Source: Staphylococcus sp. KG4-3
GTDB lineage: Bacteria; Bacillota; Bacilli; Staphylococcales; Staphylococcaceae
Assembly (NCBI RefSeq): GCF_033597815.2
Contig: NZ_CP166245.1
Span: 1,364,001-1,428,000, forward strand
Length of the DNA stretch: 64,000 nt
Reading direction: 5' to 3'
This document shows positions 38,210 to 50,080 of this stretch, in pieces (within the stretch, counting starts at the first letter, position 1; each line of letters starts with the position of its first letter). The position numbers were made by a program, and so were the translations under genes. The notes below the pieces were generated by a model that ran no database searches, was not told the DNA's origin, and saw nothing but the letters and a program-made list of their open reading frames with translations.

Positions 38210-39040
38210 ATGCAAAATTTAGATATGATTGACGGCAAGATAATATCCCAAATAGGATTTGGTACATATAAGTTAAACGGTGCATCAGGTATGCATGCGA
38301 TTGTTAGCGCGTTAAATCAAGGTTATCGTTTATTAGATACTGCATATAATTATGAGAATGAAGGTACCGTTGGTAAAGCGATTGAACAAAGTCATGTCTC
38401 AAGAGACCAAATTATTGTAACTTCTAAACTTCCTGGACGTTATCAAGACTACAATGCGGCAATGGTTGCAATTCAAGAATCGATTTATCGTCTGAATGTG
38501 GAATATATAGATTTATACTTAATACATTGGCCAAATCCAAGACATGGTAAATTTGTTGAAGCTTGGCAAGCGATGATTGATGCTCGTAATGCTGGGTTAA
38601 TTAAATCTATCGGTGTATGTAATTTCTTGCCTGAACACATTGAAACGTTAGAACAAGAAACAGGAATCCTTCCTTCGGTTAACCAAATAGAATTACATCC
38701 TTATTTTAACCAACAAGATATGATTAGATATCATAATGAAAAAGGAATTATCACGCAAGCATGGAGCCCTCTTGGTCGTGCTTCAGAAGTTATAAATGAT
38801 AAGGATATTGAAGTGATAGCAGAAAAATATGATAAAACCATTCCTCAAATTATTTTGAGATGGCACATTCAAAATGGTGTAGTACCCATTCCAAAAGCAA
38901 CTTCTATTGCTAGACAAATTCAAAATAAAGATGTTTTTGATTTTACATTAGAGCATGATGATATAGAAAAAATAAATGCATTAACTCAAAAAGACGGCAG
39001 ATTAAAAGGACAAGATCCGGCAGTATATGAAGAATTTTAA
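38210..39040 (+). CDS. Aldo/keto reductase
   Basis: 276 residues, an NADPH-dependent TIM-barrel reductase. The catalytic tetrad is readable: Asp and Tyr in LLDTAYNYENE, Lys in VTSKLPG and His in YLIHWPNP. SIGVCNFLPEHIE and IPKATSIARQIQN (cofactor binding) are typical. The substrate is unknown. The ATG at 38210 has AGGAGG 9 bases upstream. Confidence 0.88.
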   Translation: MQNLDMIDGKIISQIGFGTYKLNGASGMHAIVSALNQGYRLLDTAYNYENEGTVGKAIEQSHVSRDQIIVTSKLPGRYQDYNAAMVAIQESIYRLNVEYIDLYLIHWPNPRHGKFVEAWQAMIDARNAGLIKSIGVCNFLPEHIETLEQETGILPSVNQIELHPYFNQQDMIRYHNEKGIITQAWSPLGRASEVINDKDIEVIAEKYDKTIPQIILRWHIQNGVVPIPKATSIARQIQNKDVFDFTLEHDDIEKINALTQKDGRLKGQDPAVYEEF

Positions 39041-39140
39041 TCCACTGTAATTTCCCTTATTATAATTTAAAATTGGGAATATGAATTGATTCACAACACT
39101 TTTTACACATAAGTTGCAAAAAAGATTTATAAAGTGTTGA

Positions 39141-39155
39141 ATTTTTCAGTAAATT
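39141..39155. promoter_or_regulatory. Possible CodY box before the lysine operon
   Basis: ATTTTTCAGTAAATT agrees with the CodY consensus at 13 of 15 positions and lies about 20 bases upstream of the -35. The match alone is weak. Confidence 0.4.
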
Positions 39156-39176
39156 AAAAAAACTTTGTAAAAGCGG

Positions 39177-39205
39177 TTTACAGTATATGCATGCCTATGT
39201 ATAAT
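39177..39205 (+). promoter_or_regulatory. Promoter of the lysine/dap operon
   Basis: TTTACA (39177-39182), a 17-base spacer and TATAAT (39200-39205). Transcription from about 39212 enters the lysine riboswitch. Confidence 0.75.
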
Positions 39206-39235
39206 GTGTATCATAAACAAAAAATTAAATATGGT

Positions 39236-39457
39236 TTTGATGAGGCGCATCAATCATTAGTAATTATTAGAAGAACCTGCCTGCTAGCAGCTAATTTTGA
39301 AAGGGTGAGATGCCGAAACAGTTATAATAGCAGCTTATAACACGTTGGACTTTATGGTTAAGAGCTAAGAGTCTGTCATTATTTTAAAATAATGGAGTGC
39401 ATCACTTGTATATATATTATAGAACAGGTTCGCATTCCGAACTTGTTCTTTTTTTAT
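39236..39457 (+). promoter_or_regulatory. Lysine riboswitch (L box)
   Basis: L-box signatures in order: GATGAGGCGCATCA (39239-39252), AGTAA, GAAAGGGTGAGATGCCGAAAC (from 39299), GGTTAAGAGC and TGGAGTGCATCACTT (39393-39407), which closes P1. The expression platform is a terminator, AGAACAGGTTCG / CGAACTTGTTCT (39421-39449), followed by TTTTTTT. High lysine should fold the aptamer and stop transcription before lysC, so the operon is on only when lysine is short. Confidence 0.93.
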
Positions 39458-39499
39458 AATACTGTGATTCTCCCCTATTCGTTGAGGAGGATATAGAAA

Positions 39500-40702
39500 T
39501 TGAAAAGAAGTGTTTTGAAATTTGGAGGTTCTTCAGTAAGTGATTTTACTAAAATAAAAAATATTGCCGAAATGCTTAGATTAAGAGTTGAACAAGGTGA
39601 ACAATTAATTGTGGTTGTAAGCGCTATGGGTAAAACAACAGATGAACTAATGGCAAATGTTTCGACTTTAACTAGTAGTCCTAAAGATCAAGAACTTGCC
39701 CTCTTACTTACCACAGGAGAGCAACAAACAGTTTCTTATTTATCGATGGTTTTAAATGATATTGGTATTAACGCCAAAGCCATGACTGGCTATCAAGCAG
39801 GAATTAAAACCGTTGGACATCATTTGAAGAGTCGTATAGCAGAAATTGATCCTGAGACGTTCGAGCAATCATTTACCGAAAATGACATTTTAGTCATAGC
39901 AGGTTTTCAAGGTATTAATGATAACTTTGAAGTAACTACATTAGGTCGTGGTGGATCAGATACTACAGCAGTCGCATTAGCAGCAAGCAATAACACAGCA
40001 TGCGAAATATATACAGATGTTGATGGTGTTTATGCAACAGATCCAAGACTTTACAAGGACGCTAAACGTTTAGACTATGTCTCTTATGAAGAAATGATGG
40101 AGATGAGTGCTTTAGGCGCAGGTGTGCTTGAAACAAGAAGTGTAGAATTGGCAAACAATTACAGTATTCCACTTTACTTAGGAAGAACTTTATCAAATGT
40201 GAAAGGAACATGGATTATGCCCCAAACTGAAATATTAGAAAGAAAAGCCGTTACAGGCGTTGCATTAGATACGCATATGATGCACGTTACTATTAGTTAT
40301 CCTCTACCCGATAACAAATTATTAACTGCGTTATTCAACCATTTAGAAGATGGTTCCGTTAATGTTGATATGATATCACAAATCGTTAATTTGGAAGGAT
40401 TACAAATGTCGTTCACGATTAAAGATACAGATGTCATACAAATTTCTACGATTTTAGAGTCTTTAAAAGAATCATTTAGTGCGTTAGACTTTAAGATAAA
40501 TGAAGATTACGTTAAACTCTCTCTAATTGGTTCTGGCATGAGAGACATGTCGGGCGTAGCTTCAAAAGCATTCAAAACATTGATTGAAAATGATATTTCA
40601 TTTTATCAAACAACAACTTCAGAAATTAGTATTTCATGTGTTATTGATGCTATGAATGGCGAAAGAGCTGTTCAAACCCTTTATCAAACCTTTGATATCT
40701 GA
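39500..40702 (+). CDS. lysC: Aspartate kinase, lysine-pathway isozyme
   Basis: 400 residues. It phosphorylates aspartate, the first step to lysine and DAP. KFGGSSV (kinase lysine), TLGRGGSDTTAVALA and TDVDGVYATDPR are conserved; two ACT domains occupy the C-terminal third (LPDNKLLTALFNHLEDGS and LIGSGMRDMSGVASKAF). The start is TTG with GAGGAGG 9 bases upstream. First gene after the riboswitch. Confidence 0.93.
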   Translation: MKRSVLKFGGSSVSDFTKIKNIAEMLRLRVEQGEQLIVVVSAMGKTTDELMANVSTLTSSPKDQELALLLTTGEQQTVSYLSMVLNDIGINAKAMTGYQAGIKTVGHHLKSRIAEIDPETFEQSFTENDILVIAGFQGINDNFEVTTLGRGGSDTTAVALAASNNTACEIYTDVDGVYATDPRLYKDAKRLDYVSYEEMMEMSALGAGVLETRSVELANNYSIPLYLGRTLSNVKGTWIMPQTEILERKAVTGVALDTHMMHVTISYPLPDNKLLTALFNHLEDGSVNVDMISQIVNLEGLQMSFTIKDTDVIQISTILESLKESFSALDFKINEDYVKLSLIGSGMRDMSGVASKAFKTLIENDISFYQTTTSEISISCVIDAMNGERAVQTLYQTFDI

Positions 40703-40752
40703 ATTTTCGAAATTATATTACTATTAAAAAATAACATTGGAGTGTATTGTAT

Positions 40753-43350
<2,598 letters not shown>

Positions 43351-43372
43351 ACCCTAAGGAGCGTATTTAATT

Positions 43373-44092
43373 ATGGTACAACATTTAACGGCAGAAGAAA
43401 TTATTCAATTTATTAGTGATGCAAAAAAATCCACACCACTAAAAGTCTATGTAAATGGGAAATTTGAAAATGTGAACTTTCCTGAAAGTTTTAAAGTCTT
43501 TGGTTCCGCTGATTCAAAAGTAATCTTTTGTGAAGCTGATGACTGGAAACAATTTTACGAAAGCAACCAATCAAGTATTGATCAATTAGAAGTTGAAATG
43601 GATCGTCGCAACTCTGCAATTCCGTTGAAAGACTTAACAAACACGAATGCACGAATTGAACCTGGCGCTTTTATTCGCGAACAAGCGATTATTGAAGATG
43701 GTGCAGTAATCATGATGGGTGCTACAATTAATATTGGAGCTGTAGTTGGTGAAGGTACTATGGTAGATATGAATGCAACGCTTGGTGGACGTGCTACTAC
43801 TGGTAAAAATGTTCATGTTGGAGCTGGTGCAGTATTAGCAGGAGTAATAGAGCCGCCAAGCGCCTCACCAGTAGTCATTGAAGATGATGTGTTAATTGGT
43901 GCAAATGCAGTAATTCTTGAAGGTGTTCGTGTTGGTAAAGGTTCTATTGTTGCGGCTGGCGCAATCGTAACACAAGATGTACCTGAAGGTTCTGTAGTAG
44001 CTGGTACTCCTGCAAAAGTCATTAAACAAACAAGCGAAGTTGAAGATTCAAAACGCGAGATTGTTTCAGCGTTAAGAAAATTAAATGACTAA
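43373..44092 (+). CDS. dapD: Tetrahydrodipicolinate N-acetyltransferase
   Basis: 239 residues, left-handed beta-helix: hexapeptide repeats such as [20 protein letters not shown] and [20 protein letters not shown] cover residues 90-215. It belongs to the acetyl branch (DapH type) of DAP synthesis, which fits the N-acetyl-DAP deacetylase encoded next. AAGGAG upstream of the ATG. Confidence 0.92.
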   Translation: MVQHLTAEEIIQFISDAKKSTPLKVYVNGKFENVNFPESFKVFGSADSKVIFCEADDWKQFYESNQSSIDQLEVEMDRRNSAIPLKDLTNTNARIEPGAFIREQAIIEDGAVIMMGATINIGAVVGEGTMVDMNATLGGRATTGKNVHVGAGAVLAGVIEPPSASPVVIEDDVLIGANAVILEGVRVGKGSIVAAGAIVTQDVPEGSVVAGTPAKVIKQTSEVEDSKREIVSALRKLND

Positions 44093-44160
44093 ATTAAAAT
44101 AAAAGATATTAATTGCAAATGAAAACATACTGATGAAATTTAATTAAATGTTGAAATAGC

Positions 44161-44271
44161 AAAATGGGAGGTTTAGACGAGACTGCGTAAAATTTATTAT
44201 AATGTCTCAACTTGTTATATGTGATAGTAATTTCATTTATAACAAGGTCGTCTTACCTCCTCATTTTTATA
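44161..44271 (+). other. Large interrupted hairpin inside the dap operon
   Basis: Three 6-bp blocks pair in register: AAAATG/CATTTT, GGAGGT/ACCTCC and AGACGA/TCGTCT, separated by a bulge and a small internal loop. They enclose a smaller CTTGTTATA/TATAACAAG stem. TTTTT follows on the plus strand, so it can act as a partial terminator or processing site between dapD and the deacetylase gene. A weak TTGTAA...ATATAA may start transcription again about 30 bases later. Confidence 0.65.
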
Positions 44272-44349
44272 ATATAGAATGATACATAATAGACTTGTAA
44301 GAACGAAATAGAGTCTAAATATAACTTTAACTAAAAGGATTTGATTTTG

Positions 44350-45507
44350 ATGAATGAGTTAGAATTTGTTACAACACATAGACGTTACTTGCATCAACAT
44401 CCAGAGTTGAGCTTACATGAATATGAAACAACTGAATATATTGCTAACTTTTTAGAAGAATTGGGAGTCGAATATCAAAGACCCCTTGAAACAGGGGTTA
44501 TTGCGTACTTACCTGGTAATGGCGAACACACAATTGCTTATCGAGCAGATATCGATGCGTTGCCAATCTTTGAAGAAAATGATATAGATTTTAAAAGTAA
44601 AACGGATAATGTAATGCATGCATGTGGGCATGATGGACATACAACGGCGTTAATGCTCTTTGTTAAACGTTGTAAAATCATAGCTGATCGTGGTGAACTT
44701 CCTCAAAATGTTGTCTTTATCTTTCAACCTGCTGAAGAAACAGGTGGTGGCGCCAATCGACTAATTAGAGCTGGTGCATTTAGTCATTACCCTATTGAAG
44801 CTGTGTTTGGTGTCCATGTGATGCCATTTGAAAATGAAGGTCGTGTTGTCATTAGAGATGAAGAAATTACTGCAAGTGCTACAGAATATAGATTTTATTT
44901 AAATGGTCTATCAAGTCATGTAGCAGATAAAGAGCAAGGATATTCTTGTGGAGAAGCATTGCAACATGTACTGGGTCAAGTTGGTCAAATTCAACAATAT
45001 CATTTGAATGGTTTGAAACGAAATATAGTTCATATGGGTCATTTTGAAGCTGGAGAAGCTATTAATACGGTACCTAGTCATGGATATTTAGAAGGTACTA
45101 TTCGCACTTATGATGTTAATGATTTAGAAATAATTAAGCAACAAATGGCTAAAATTGCAGAAAGTGTGAAATTATTATTCAATGTCGACTGTGAAGTGAA
45201 ATTTGAAGAAGGTTATCCCCCTACTTATAATGATCCGAATTTGCGTAAATGTGTAGAAACTGGTTTGAGAAATGCGAAATTTGAAGTGATTGATAAACCT
45301 ACACCATATTTATTTGGAGAAGATTTTAGTTTTTATAGTCAACTAGCTCCAAGTTATTTTGTTTTTGTAGGTGTACGTGATGAATCCAAAGGATTTGTTA
45401 CGGGGTTACATACTTCTCATTTGAATTTTAATGAACATATGCTTATTAGAATTGCTGATTATTATGAACAAATATTAAATTCTTACAGTGAGGTGCGCGT
45501 AAAATGA
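44350..45507 (+). CDS. N-acetyl-diaminopimelate deacetylase (M20 amidohydrolase)
   Basis: 385 residues. Zinc-site motifs of M20[11 protein letters not shown] and [14 protein letters not shown]-like dimerisation domain in the middle ([20 protein letters not shown]) and FGEDFSFY near the end. In this context it should remove the acetyl group added by DapD on the way to LL-DAP; general hippurate hydrolase is the older label. The ATG at 44350 has AAAGGA upstream; the TTGs at 44341 and 44347 are less likely. Confidence 0.87.
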   Translation: MNELEFVTTHRRYLHQHPELSLHEYETTEYIANFLEELGVEYQRPLETGVIAYLPGNGEHTIAYRADIDALPIFEENDIDFKSKTDNVMHACGHDGHTTALMLFVKRCKIIADRGELPQNVVFIFQPAEETGGGANRLIRAGAFSHYPIEAVFGVHVMPFENEGRVVIRDEEITASATEYRFYLNGLSSHVADKEQGYSCGEALQHVLGQVGQIQQYHLNGLKRNIVHMGHFEAGEAINTVPSHGYLEGTIRTYDVNDLEIIKQQMAKIAESVKLLFNVDCEVKFEEGYPPTYNDPNLRKCVETGLRNAKFEVIDKPTPYLFGEDFSFYSQLAPSYFVFVGVRDESKGFVTGLHTSHLNFNEHMLIRIADYYEQILNSYSEVRVK

Positions 45508-46577
45508 CAGCTATTTGGTCTGTGGATACAGCAAAATTTCGAAAAAACGCTGAAAATGTAAAACAAGACAACCAATTGATGGCAGTCGTTAAAAATAATG
45601 CATATCATTATGGATTAGAATTTGCAGTAACACAATTTTTGGCAATAGGTATTAATACATTTAGCACGACTTCATTAAGAGAAGCTATACGGGTTCGTAA
45701 ACTAGCTCCAGATGCTACTATTTTGTTAATGAATGCTGTCTATGAATTTGATAAAGTACGTGCTTATAACATACAAATGACTTTACCTTCCCTATCATTT
45801 TATTATGAGAATTTTAATGAACTATATGATATACAAGTACATGTGGAATATGAGAACTTATTACATCGTTCAGGAATGAAGACGATAGCTGAAATCAAAG
45901 AACTACTTTCACATCATGAGCAAAATCAAAATACAAATAAAATGAATATTGTGGGTTTGTGGACCCATTTTGGTTATGCAGATGAATTTGATGTGACTGA
46001 TTATAAAATTGAACGTGAAGCTTGGTTAGATATTGTAGAAGCATTATTAGCTGAAAACTACCAATTTGATATGATTCATGCTCAAAATAGTGCAAGTTAT
46101 TATAGAGAAGAAGGTATATTTCCTAATCATACACATGCACGTGTAGGTATTGCTTTGTACGGATCAAGACCATATAGTACGATAGACGAAACAGTCATTC
46201 AACAATCATTAACGGTTAAAGGCAATATCATTCAAATAAGAGAAGTAAATCAAGGTGATTACTGTGGTTATAGTTTTGCATTTGAAGCAACAAAAGATCA
46301 GACTAAACTAGCAGTAGTTGATATTGGTTATGGTGATGGCATTCTTAAATCAAGAGCGAAGCATGAAGCAATGATAAACGGTAAACGTTTCCCTATACGT
46401 GCGTTGATGATGAGTCATATGTTTGTAGAAGTCGATGATAGTGTAAATGCACGAGATGAAGTTATATTATATAATAATGATATACGTGTTGATGAATATA
46501 CGTTTAAAGGTGTCGGTGCCAATTCAGAACAACTGAGTGCAATGAATCATGACTCACTAATAAAGGAGTATAGATAA
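45504..46577 (+). CDS. alr: Alanine racemase family protein
   Basis: 357 residues with a fold type III barrel. The PLP lysine is Lys30 in [11 protein letters not shown], and the second catalytic Tyr should be in [12 protein letters not shown] or the C-terminal half. It is probably the second staphylococcal racemase, embedded in the lysine operon. It overlaps the deacetylase gene by four bases. Its activity toward alanine versus another amino acid cannot be read from sequence. Confidence 0.85.
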   Translation: MTAIWSVDTAKFRKNAENVKQDNQLMAVVKNNAYHYGLEFAVTQFLAIGINTFSTTSLREAIRVRKLAPDATILLMNAVYEFDKVRAYNIQMTLPSLSFYYENFNELYDIQVHVEYENLLHRSGMKTIAEIKELLSHHEQNQNTNKMNIVGLWTHFGYADEFDVTDYKIEREAWLDIVEALLAENYQFDMIHAQNSASYYREEGIFPNHTHARVGIALYGSRPYSTIDETVIQQSLTVKGNIIQIREVNQGDYCGYSFAFEATKDQTKLAVVDIGYGDGILKSRAKHEAMINGKRFPIRALMMSHMFVEVDDSVNARDEVILYNNDIRVDEYTFKGVGANSEQLSAMNHDSLIKEYR

Positions 46578-46580
46578 ATT

Positions 46581-47846
46581 ATGGTAGTAGAATATAATGA
46601 TAGTGGCGAACTTACAATGGGAGGAACAAGTCTTAAAACTATAGCGCAAAGTTTTGGGACGCCTACAATTGTCTATGATGAAGTACAAATTAGAAATCAA
46701 ATGAGACGTTTTCATGAAGCCTTTAAAAAAAGTGGATTAAATTATAATGTTTCATATGCATCTAAAGCATTTACTTGTTTACAAATGGTTAAATTGGTTC
46801 AAGAAGAAAATCTTGAATTAGATGTTGTCTCTGAGGGTGAGCTATACACGGCTTTAGAAGCTGGATTTGACCCACAACATATCCACTTTCACGGAAATAA
46901 TAAGACGAAACATGAAATTCGATATGCTTTAGAAAGCAAAGTTGGCTATATCGTTATAGATTCATTGGAAGAAATTGATCTTATTGACCGTTACGCAAGT
47001 GAAGAAGTGAATGTAGTTATTAGATTAAACCCAGGAGTTGAAGCGCATACGCATGAATTTATTCAAACTGGACAAGAAGATAGTAAATTCGGTTTATCTA
47101 TCAAACATGGTTTAGCTATTCAAGGTGTACAGAAAGTTAAAACTTCAAAATATTTAAAACTTAAAGGTGTTCATTTTCATGTAGGTTCCCAAATTGAAGG
47201 TACTGAAGCAATGATTGAGACTACAAAACTTGTAGTTCATTGGTTGAAAGAAAATGATATTGAAGTAGAGCTAATAAATCTTGGCGGTGGCTTCAGTATT
47301 AAATATGTTGAAGGAGATATAAGTTTTCCTATTGAAGAAGGTATTGAGGAAATTGCTACTGCGGTTAAATCGATTGCTGAAGAAGCTAGTTACCCTATTC
47401 CTGAAATCGGTATTGAACCTGGGCGTTCAATTGTAGGTGAAGCTGGTATCACTTTATACGAAGTTGGAACAATTAAAGAAATCCCTAATGTTAATAAATA
47501 CGTTTCTATTGATGGAGGTATGAGTGATCATATTAGAACGTCATTATACGATGCACAATATGAAGCCCTACTTGTTAATAGAAATGATCCTAAAGATGAA
47601 ACAGTTACGATTGCAGGAAAATTATGTGAGTCTGGTGACATTATTATCAAAGATGCAAAATTACCTAGCACATTAAAACGTGGCGATTATTTAGCAGTTT
47701 TATCTACAGGTGCTTATCATTATTCAATGGCTTCAAACTATAATCAAATGCAGAAGCCTTCAGTATTCTTCTTGAAAGACGGTAAAGCTAGAGAAGTTAT
47801 TAAACGTCAGTCATTACGTCAATTAATCATTAATGATACGAAATAA
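46581..47846 (+). CDS. lysA: Diaminopimelate decarboxylase
   Basis: 421 residues. It makes lysine from meso-DAP using PLP. YASKAFTC carries the PLP lysine; HFHGNNKTK, HVGSQI, LGGGFSIKY, EPGRSIV and LCESGDI are all standard LysA motifs. Last gene of the lysC-lysA operon, which contains every step from aspartate except an aminotransferase and DapF. Confidence 0.94.
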   Translation: MVVEYNDSGELTMGGTSLKTIAQSFGTPTIVYDEVQIRNQMRRFHEAFKKSGLNYNVSYASKAFTCLQMVKLVQEENLELDVVSEGELYTALEAGFDPQHIHFHGNNKTKHEIRYALESKVGYIVIDSLEEIDLIDRYASEEVNVVIRLNPGVEAHTHEFIQTGQEDSKFGLSIKHGLAIQGVQKVKTSKYLKLKGVHFHVGSQIEGTEAMIETTKLVVHWLKENDIEVELINLGGGFSIKYVEGDISFPIEEGIEEIATAVKSIAEEASYPIPEIGIEPGRSIVGEAGITLYEVGTIKEIPNVNKYVSIDGGMSDHIRTSLYDAQYEALLVNRNDPKDETVTIAGKLCESGDIIIKDAKLPSTLKRGDYLAVLSTGAYHYSMASNYNQMQKPSVFFLKDGKAREVIKRQSLRQLIINDTK

Positions 47847-47851
47847 ATTAT

Positions 47852-47899
47852 AAAAAAGTGGTTCTACCCTCCCTTTAGGCTGATGGAACCACTTTTTAT
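47852..47899 (+). terminator. Terminator of the lysine operon
   Basis: Stem AAAAAGTGGTTC / GAACCACTTTTT with a 21-base loop, directly after lysA. Confidence 0.85.
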
Positions 47900-47924
47900 T
47901 TAGTTTATACTGGTATAAAATAAT

Positions 47925-48042
47925 ACAACTTATGTATGCGTTAAGCCAACATAATTAAGCAATATGACAATTCATAGCAAAGGAGCACATGCGAGAATGC
48001 ATGCATTAAGACCCCCTAGCTCATCGCAAGGGGGTCTATAAA
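47925..48042 (+). ncRNA. Candidate small RNA with a six-codon reading frame
   Basis: TGGTATAAAAT near 47911 is an extended -10 with no clear -35. About 100 bases later comes AAAGGAG, a 5-base gap and the frame ATG-CGA-GAA-TGC-ATG-CAT-TAA (47989-48009). A GC-rich terminator, AGACCCCCT / AGGGGGTCT (48009-48037), follows at once. No gene lies downstream on this strand, so it is not a leader. It may be a small RNA, possibly with a coding role. No match to a named RNA is claimed. Confidence 0.42.
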
Positions 48043-48045
48043 AAA

Positions 48046-48071
48046 AGAACCTTTAACAAGGTTCTTTACAT
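48046..48071 (-). terminator. Terminator of cspA
   Basis: Stem AAAGAACCTT / AAGGTTCTTT with a 4-base loop; the minus strand continues TTTTTTTATAG. It lies 21 bases after the cspA stop. Confidence 0.85.
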
Positions 48072-48091
48072 AGTCAATATTGCAATCTATA

Positions 48092-48292
48092 TTATAGTTT
48101 TACAACGTTTGCAGCTTGAGGACCGCGGTCGCCTTCAACTACTTCAAATTCAACTGATTGACCTTCTTCTAATGATTTGTAACCTTCTTGGTTAATTGCT
48201 GAGAAGTGTACGAATACGTCGTTTTCTCCTTCAACTTCGATAAAACCAAATCCTTTTTCAGCGTTAAACCATTTTACTGTACCTTGTTTCAT
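48092..48292 (-). CDS. cspA: Cold shock protein CspA
   Basis: 66 residues, a single OB-fold cold-shock domain. RNP1 is KGFGFIEV and RNP2 is VFVHF. It binds RNA and single-stranded DNA. In S. aureus this gene is also called msaB, part of the msa locus that affects biofilm and capsule. The ATG at 48292 has GGAGGT 9 bases upstream. Its leader is about 125 bases long, as is normal for cold-shock mRNAs. Confidence 0.95.
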   Translation of the reverse strand: MKQGTVKWFNAEKGFGFIEVEGENDVFVHFSAINQEGYKSLEEGQSVEFEVVEGDRGPQAANVVKL

Positions 48293-48324
48293 AAATGTGA
48301 AACCTCCAAGACTAATATTCATTC

Positions 48325-48454
48325 AATATGCGTTATTCGCATATTACAAAAAATACAATGAAACAGGATGAATCTGTTAGTACAATATTCTTTGCAATAT
48401 GGAATAAAACAATTGCTTGACTAATATTATAGGATATTTTCAGTTGAATTGCAA
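48325..48454 (-). promoter_or_regulatory. cspA promoter and structured leader
   Basis: On the minus strand TTGCAA (48449-48454), a 17-base spacer and TATAAT (48426-48431) give a start near 48419. The leader contains a perfect 8-bp hairpin AATATGCG / CGCATATT (48325-48345) just before the ribosome binding site. It may act in cold-dependent control. Confidence 0.65.
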
Positions 48455-48474
48455 GGCAAACGTTAATTAATTGT

Positions 48475-48783
48475 TTATTCAATTATAGGCAAATTAAAAT
48501 AAACTTCATTTTCATTTAAAACTATAAAACTATAGAATATTTGTAAATCTTCATCACAATCTTCACAAAATCCTAATTCACAATTGTTATAAAACGCATG
48601 AATATTGTGCTTTCCAACTAAATAGTTATCGAATGAATTTTTGCTTTTAAAAATTAATGATGTATAAAAATTTAACATTTCATCGTAAGTCTCGAAGTCA
48701 TACTGTTCTACGATATGATCAGTCCAGTCACTAAATAACCACCAGCCTTCATAATCAGCTCGAATTTTTGCAACTGTCCACAT
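48475..48783 (-). CDS. DUF1033 family protein
   Basis: 102 residues, acidic and aromatic-rich. It begins MWTVAKIRADYEGWWLF, the hallmark of DUF1033, and has a Cys pair region ELGFCEDCDED. Function unknown. It lies directly upstream of cspA on the same strand; in S. aureus the neighbours of cspA form the msa locus, so it may correspond to one of those genes. AAAGGGTGAAG precedes the ATG. Confidence 0.75.
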   Translation of the reverse strand: MWTVAKIRADYEGWWLFSDWTDHIVEQYDFETYDEMLNFYTSLIFKSKNSFDNYLVGKHNIHAFYNNCELGFCEDCDEDLQIFYSFIVLNENEVYFNLPIIE

Positions 48784-49143
48784 TGTAAATCTTCACCCTT
48801 TCATATATAGCCCAAATTACTTTTTTGGTGTAACTGAATGTGCACCTCGCTATTTAGACCTATAGAACAAAGTGCTTATACCTATGTATGTATTTTGATC
48901 ACACATATACTCTAAATTAAATCCCCCATGTTTATAAATAGAAATAAAACAAAACTAAATATAGACGTTCTTATTTTGATTTAGAGACGTACAATTTTTG
49001 TCTATGTGTAATATTTTAACGAGTTAAGATACAAAATCAAGTTATCTGACTCATACTTTTGGCCGATAAACTATCAGTTTATAAACTTAAATATTAGTTT
49101 TGTAGCGTTAAATTTCGTATAATGTTAATTAAGAGGTGATTTT
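48784..49143. other. Divergent gap of 360 bases
   Basis: It should hold promoters for the DUF1033 gene and for acyP. TTCGTATAATG just before acyP (about 49112-49122) is a likely -10 for acyP. Nothing else distinctive. Confidence 0.5.
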
Positions 49144-49413
49144 ATGAAACGTAAACACATTAAAGTATTTGGGATGGTACAAGGTGTAGGTTTTCGTTAT
49201 TATACCCAAAAAATAGCACGAAAGTATCATATTGTTGGTACCGTTGAAAATGTAGATAATTACGTTGATATATATGCTCAAGGGGATGAGCAATCATTAA
49301 CACAGTTTATTAATGCAGTTACAGAAGGTGCTTCCCCAGCCTCCCATGTTGAGGACTTTACTACTGAAGAGATAGAAATTGAGCAATCATTGAAAGATTT
49401 TAAAACTATATAA
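49144..49413 (+). CDS. acyP: Acylphosphatase
   Basis: 89 residues, normal size. The active-site arginine is in GMVQGVGFRYYTQ and the asparagine in GTVENVDNYVD. It hydrolyses acyl phosphates such as acetyl or carbamoyl phosphate. AAGAGGTGAT precedes the ATG. First of three closely spaced plus-strand genes. Confidence 0.93.
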   Translation: MKRKHIKVFGMVQGVGFRYYTQKIARKYHIVGTVENVDNYVDIYAQGDEQSLTQFINAVTEGASPASHVEDFTTEEIEIEQSLKDFKTI

Positions 49414-49426
49414 AGGAAGATGAAGT

Positions 49427-50050
49427 TTGAGATATAATATTTCTCGTATTTTCGGGACAATTATTGCTTTGCCAGCAGCAGTTATCGCATGGTTTGTTAG
49501 TATATTTGCCTTAGATATTTATTTTATTTTTGATTTGTTGATTTCTATAGCAACATTTATAACGTTTTACTTCCCTACTCAACGATTAACTTCTAGAAAA
49601 TATTTAAATGAAATTGGTCTAACTCGTCGAGATTATCACTTTGTAAACAGTCAATTAAATAATGCACAGGATAAAATCAGACGGATATTCAAATCATTTG
49701 TAAATGTCAGATCTATTAAAGACTTTAGACAAGTAAATGAAATCTATCGAATATCTCGAGCTATATTTTATGCAGTAAAACAACAACCAAGTTCATTTTT
49801 TAAAGTCGAAAGTTTCTTCTATTCGCATATTGATAATGCATTAAATTTAATTGAAGCTTATACAAGGTTGTCAAAATCACCTAAGAAGACTAAAGAAGAA
49901 AAACAAAAATTAGAACAAACAAGAATTACTTTGGATGAAGTTAAAAGAACATTGGTAGCTGATTTAAGAAGAATTAATGATGAGGATTATAGTAAGTTAG
50001 ATATAGAGATGGAATTAAACAAGATAGAACAAAGTCGGAATAAGAAGTAG
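49427..50050 (+). CDS. XpaC-like protein
   Basis: 207 residues with two N-terminal membrane helices (about 10-50) and a long helical, charged cytoplasmic part. It matches the XpaC family, named for 5-bromo-4-chloroindolyl phosphate hydrolysis, though it has no visible hydrolase motif. It starts with TTG at 49427 and GGAAG upstream. It almost always precedes a TelA gene, as here. Confidence 0.8.
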   Translation: MRYNISRIFGTIIALPAAVIAWFVSIFALDIYFIFDLLISIATFITFYFPTQRLTSRKYLNEIGLTRRDYHFVNSQLNNAQDKIRRIFKSFVNVRSIKDFRQVNEIYRISRAIFYAVKQQPSSFFKVESFFYSHIDNALNLIEAYTRLSKSPKKTKEEKQKLEQTRITLDEVKRTLVADLRRINDEDYSKLDIEMELNKIEQSRNKK

Positions 50051-50080
50051 CAAATTAAAACAAGAATGGAGAGAGATTTT

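Noticed and set aside
40703..40752. CodY-like AATTTTCGAAATT between lysC and asd
   Set aside because: The core lacks one base of the consensus spacing and the site is inside the operon.
47989..48009. The six-codon frame as a leader peptide for cspA
   Set aside because: cspA is on the opposite strand, so classical attenuation by this frame is impossible.
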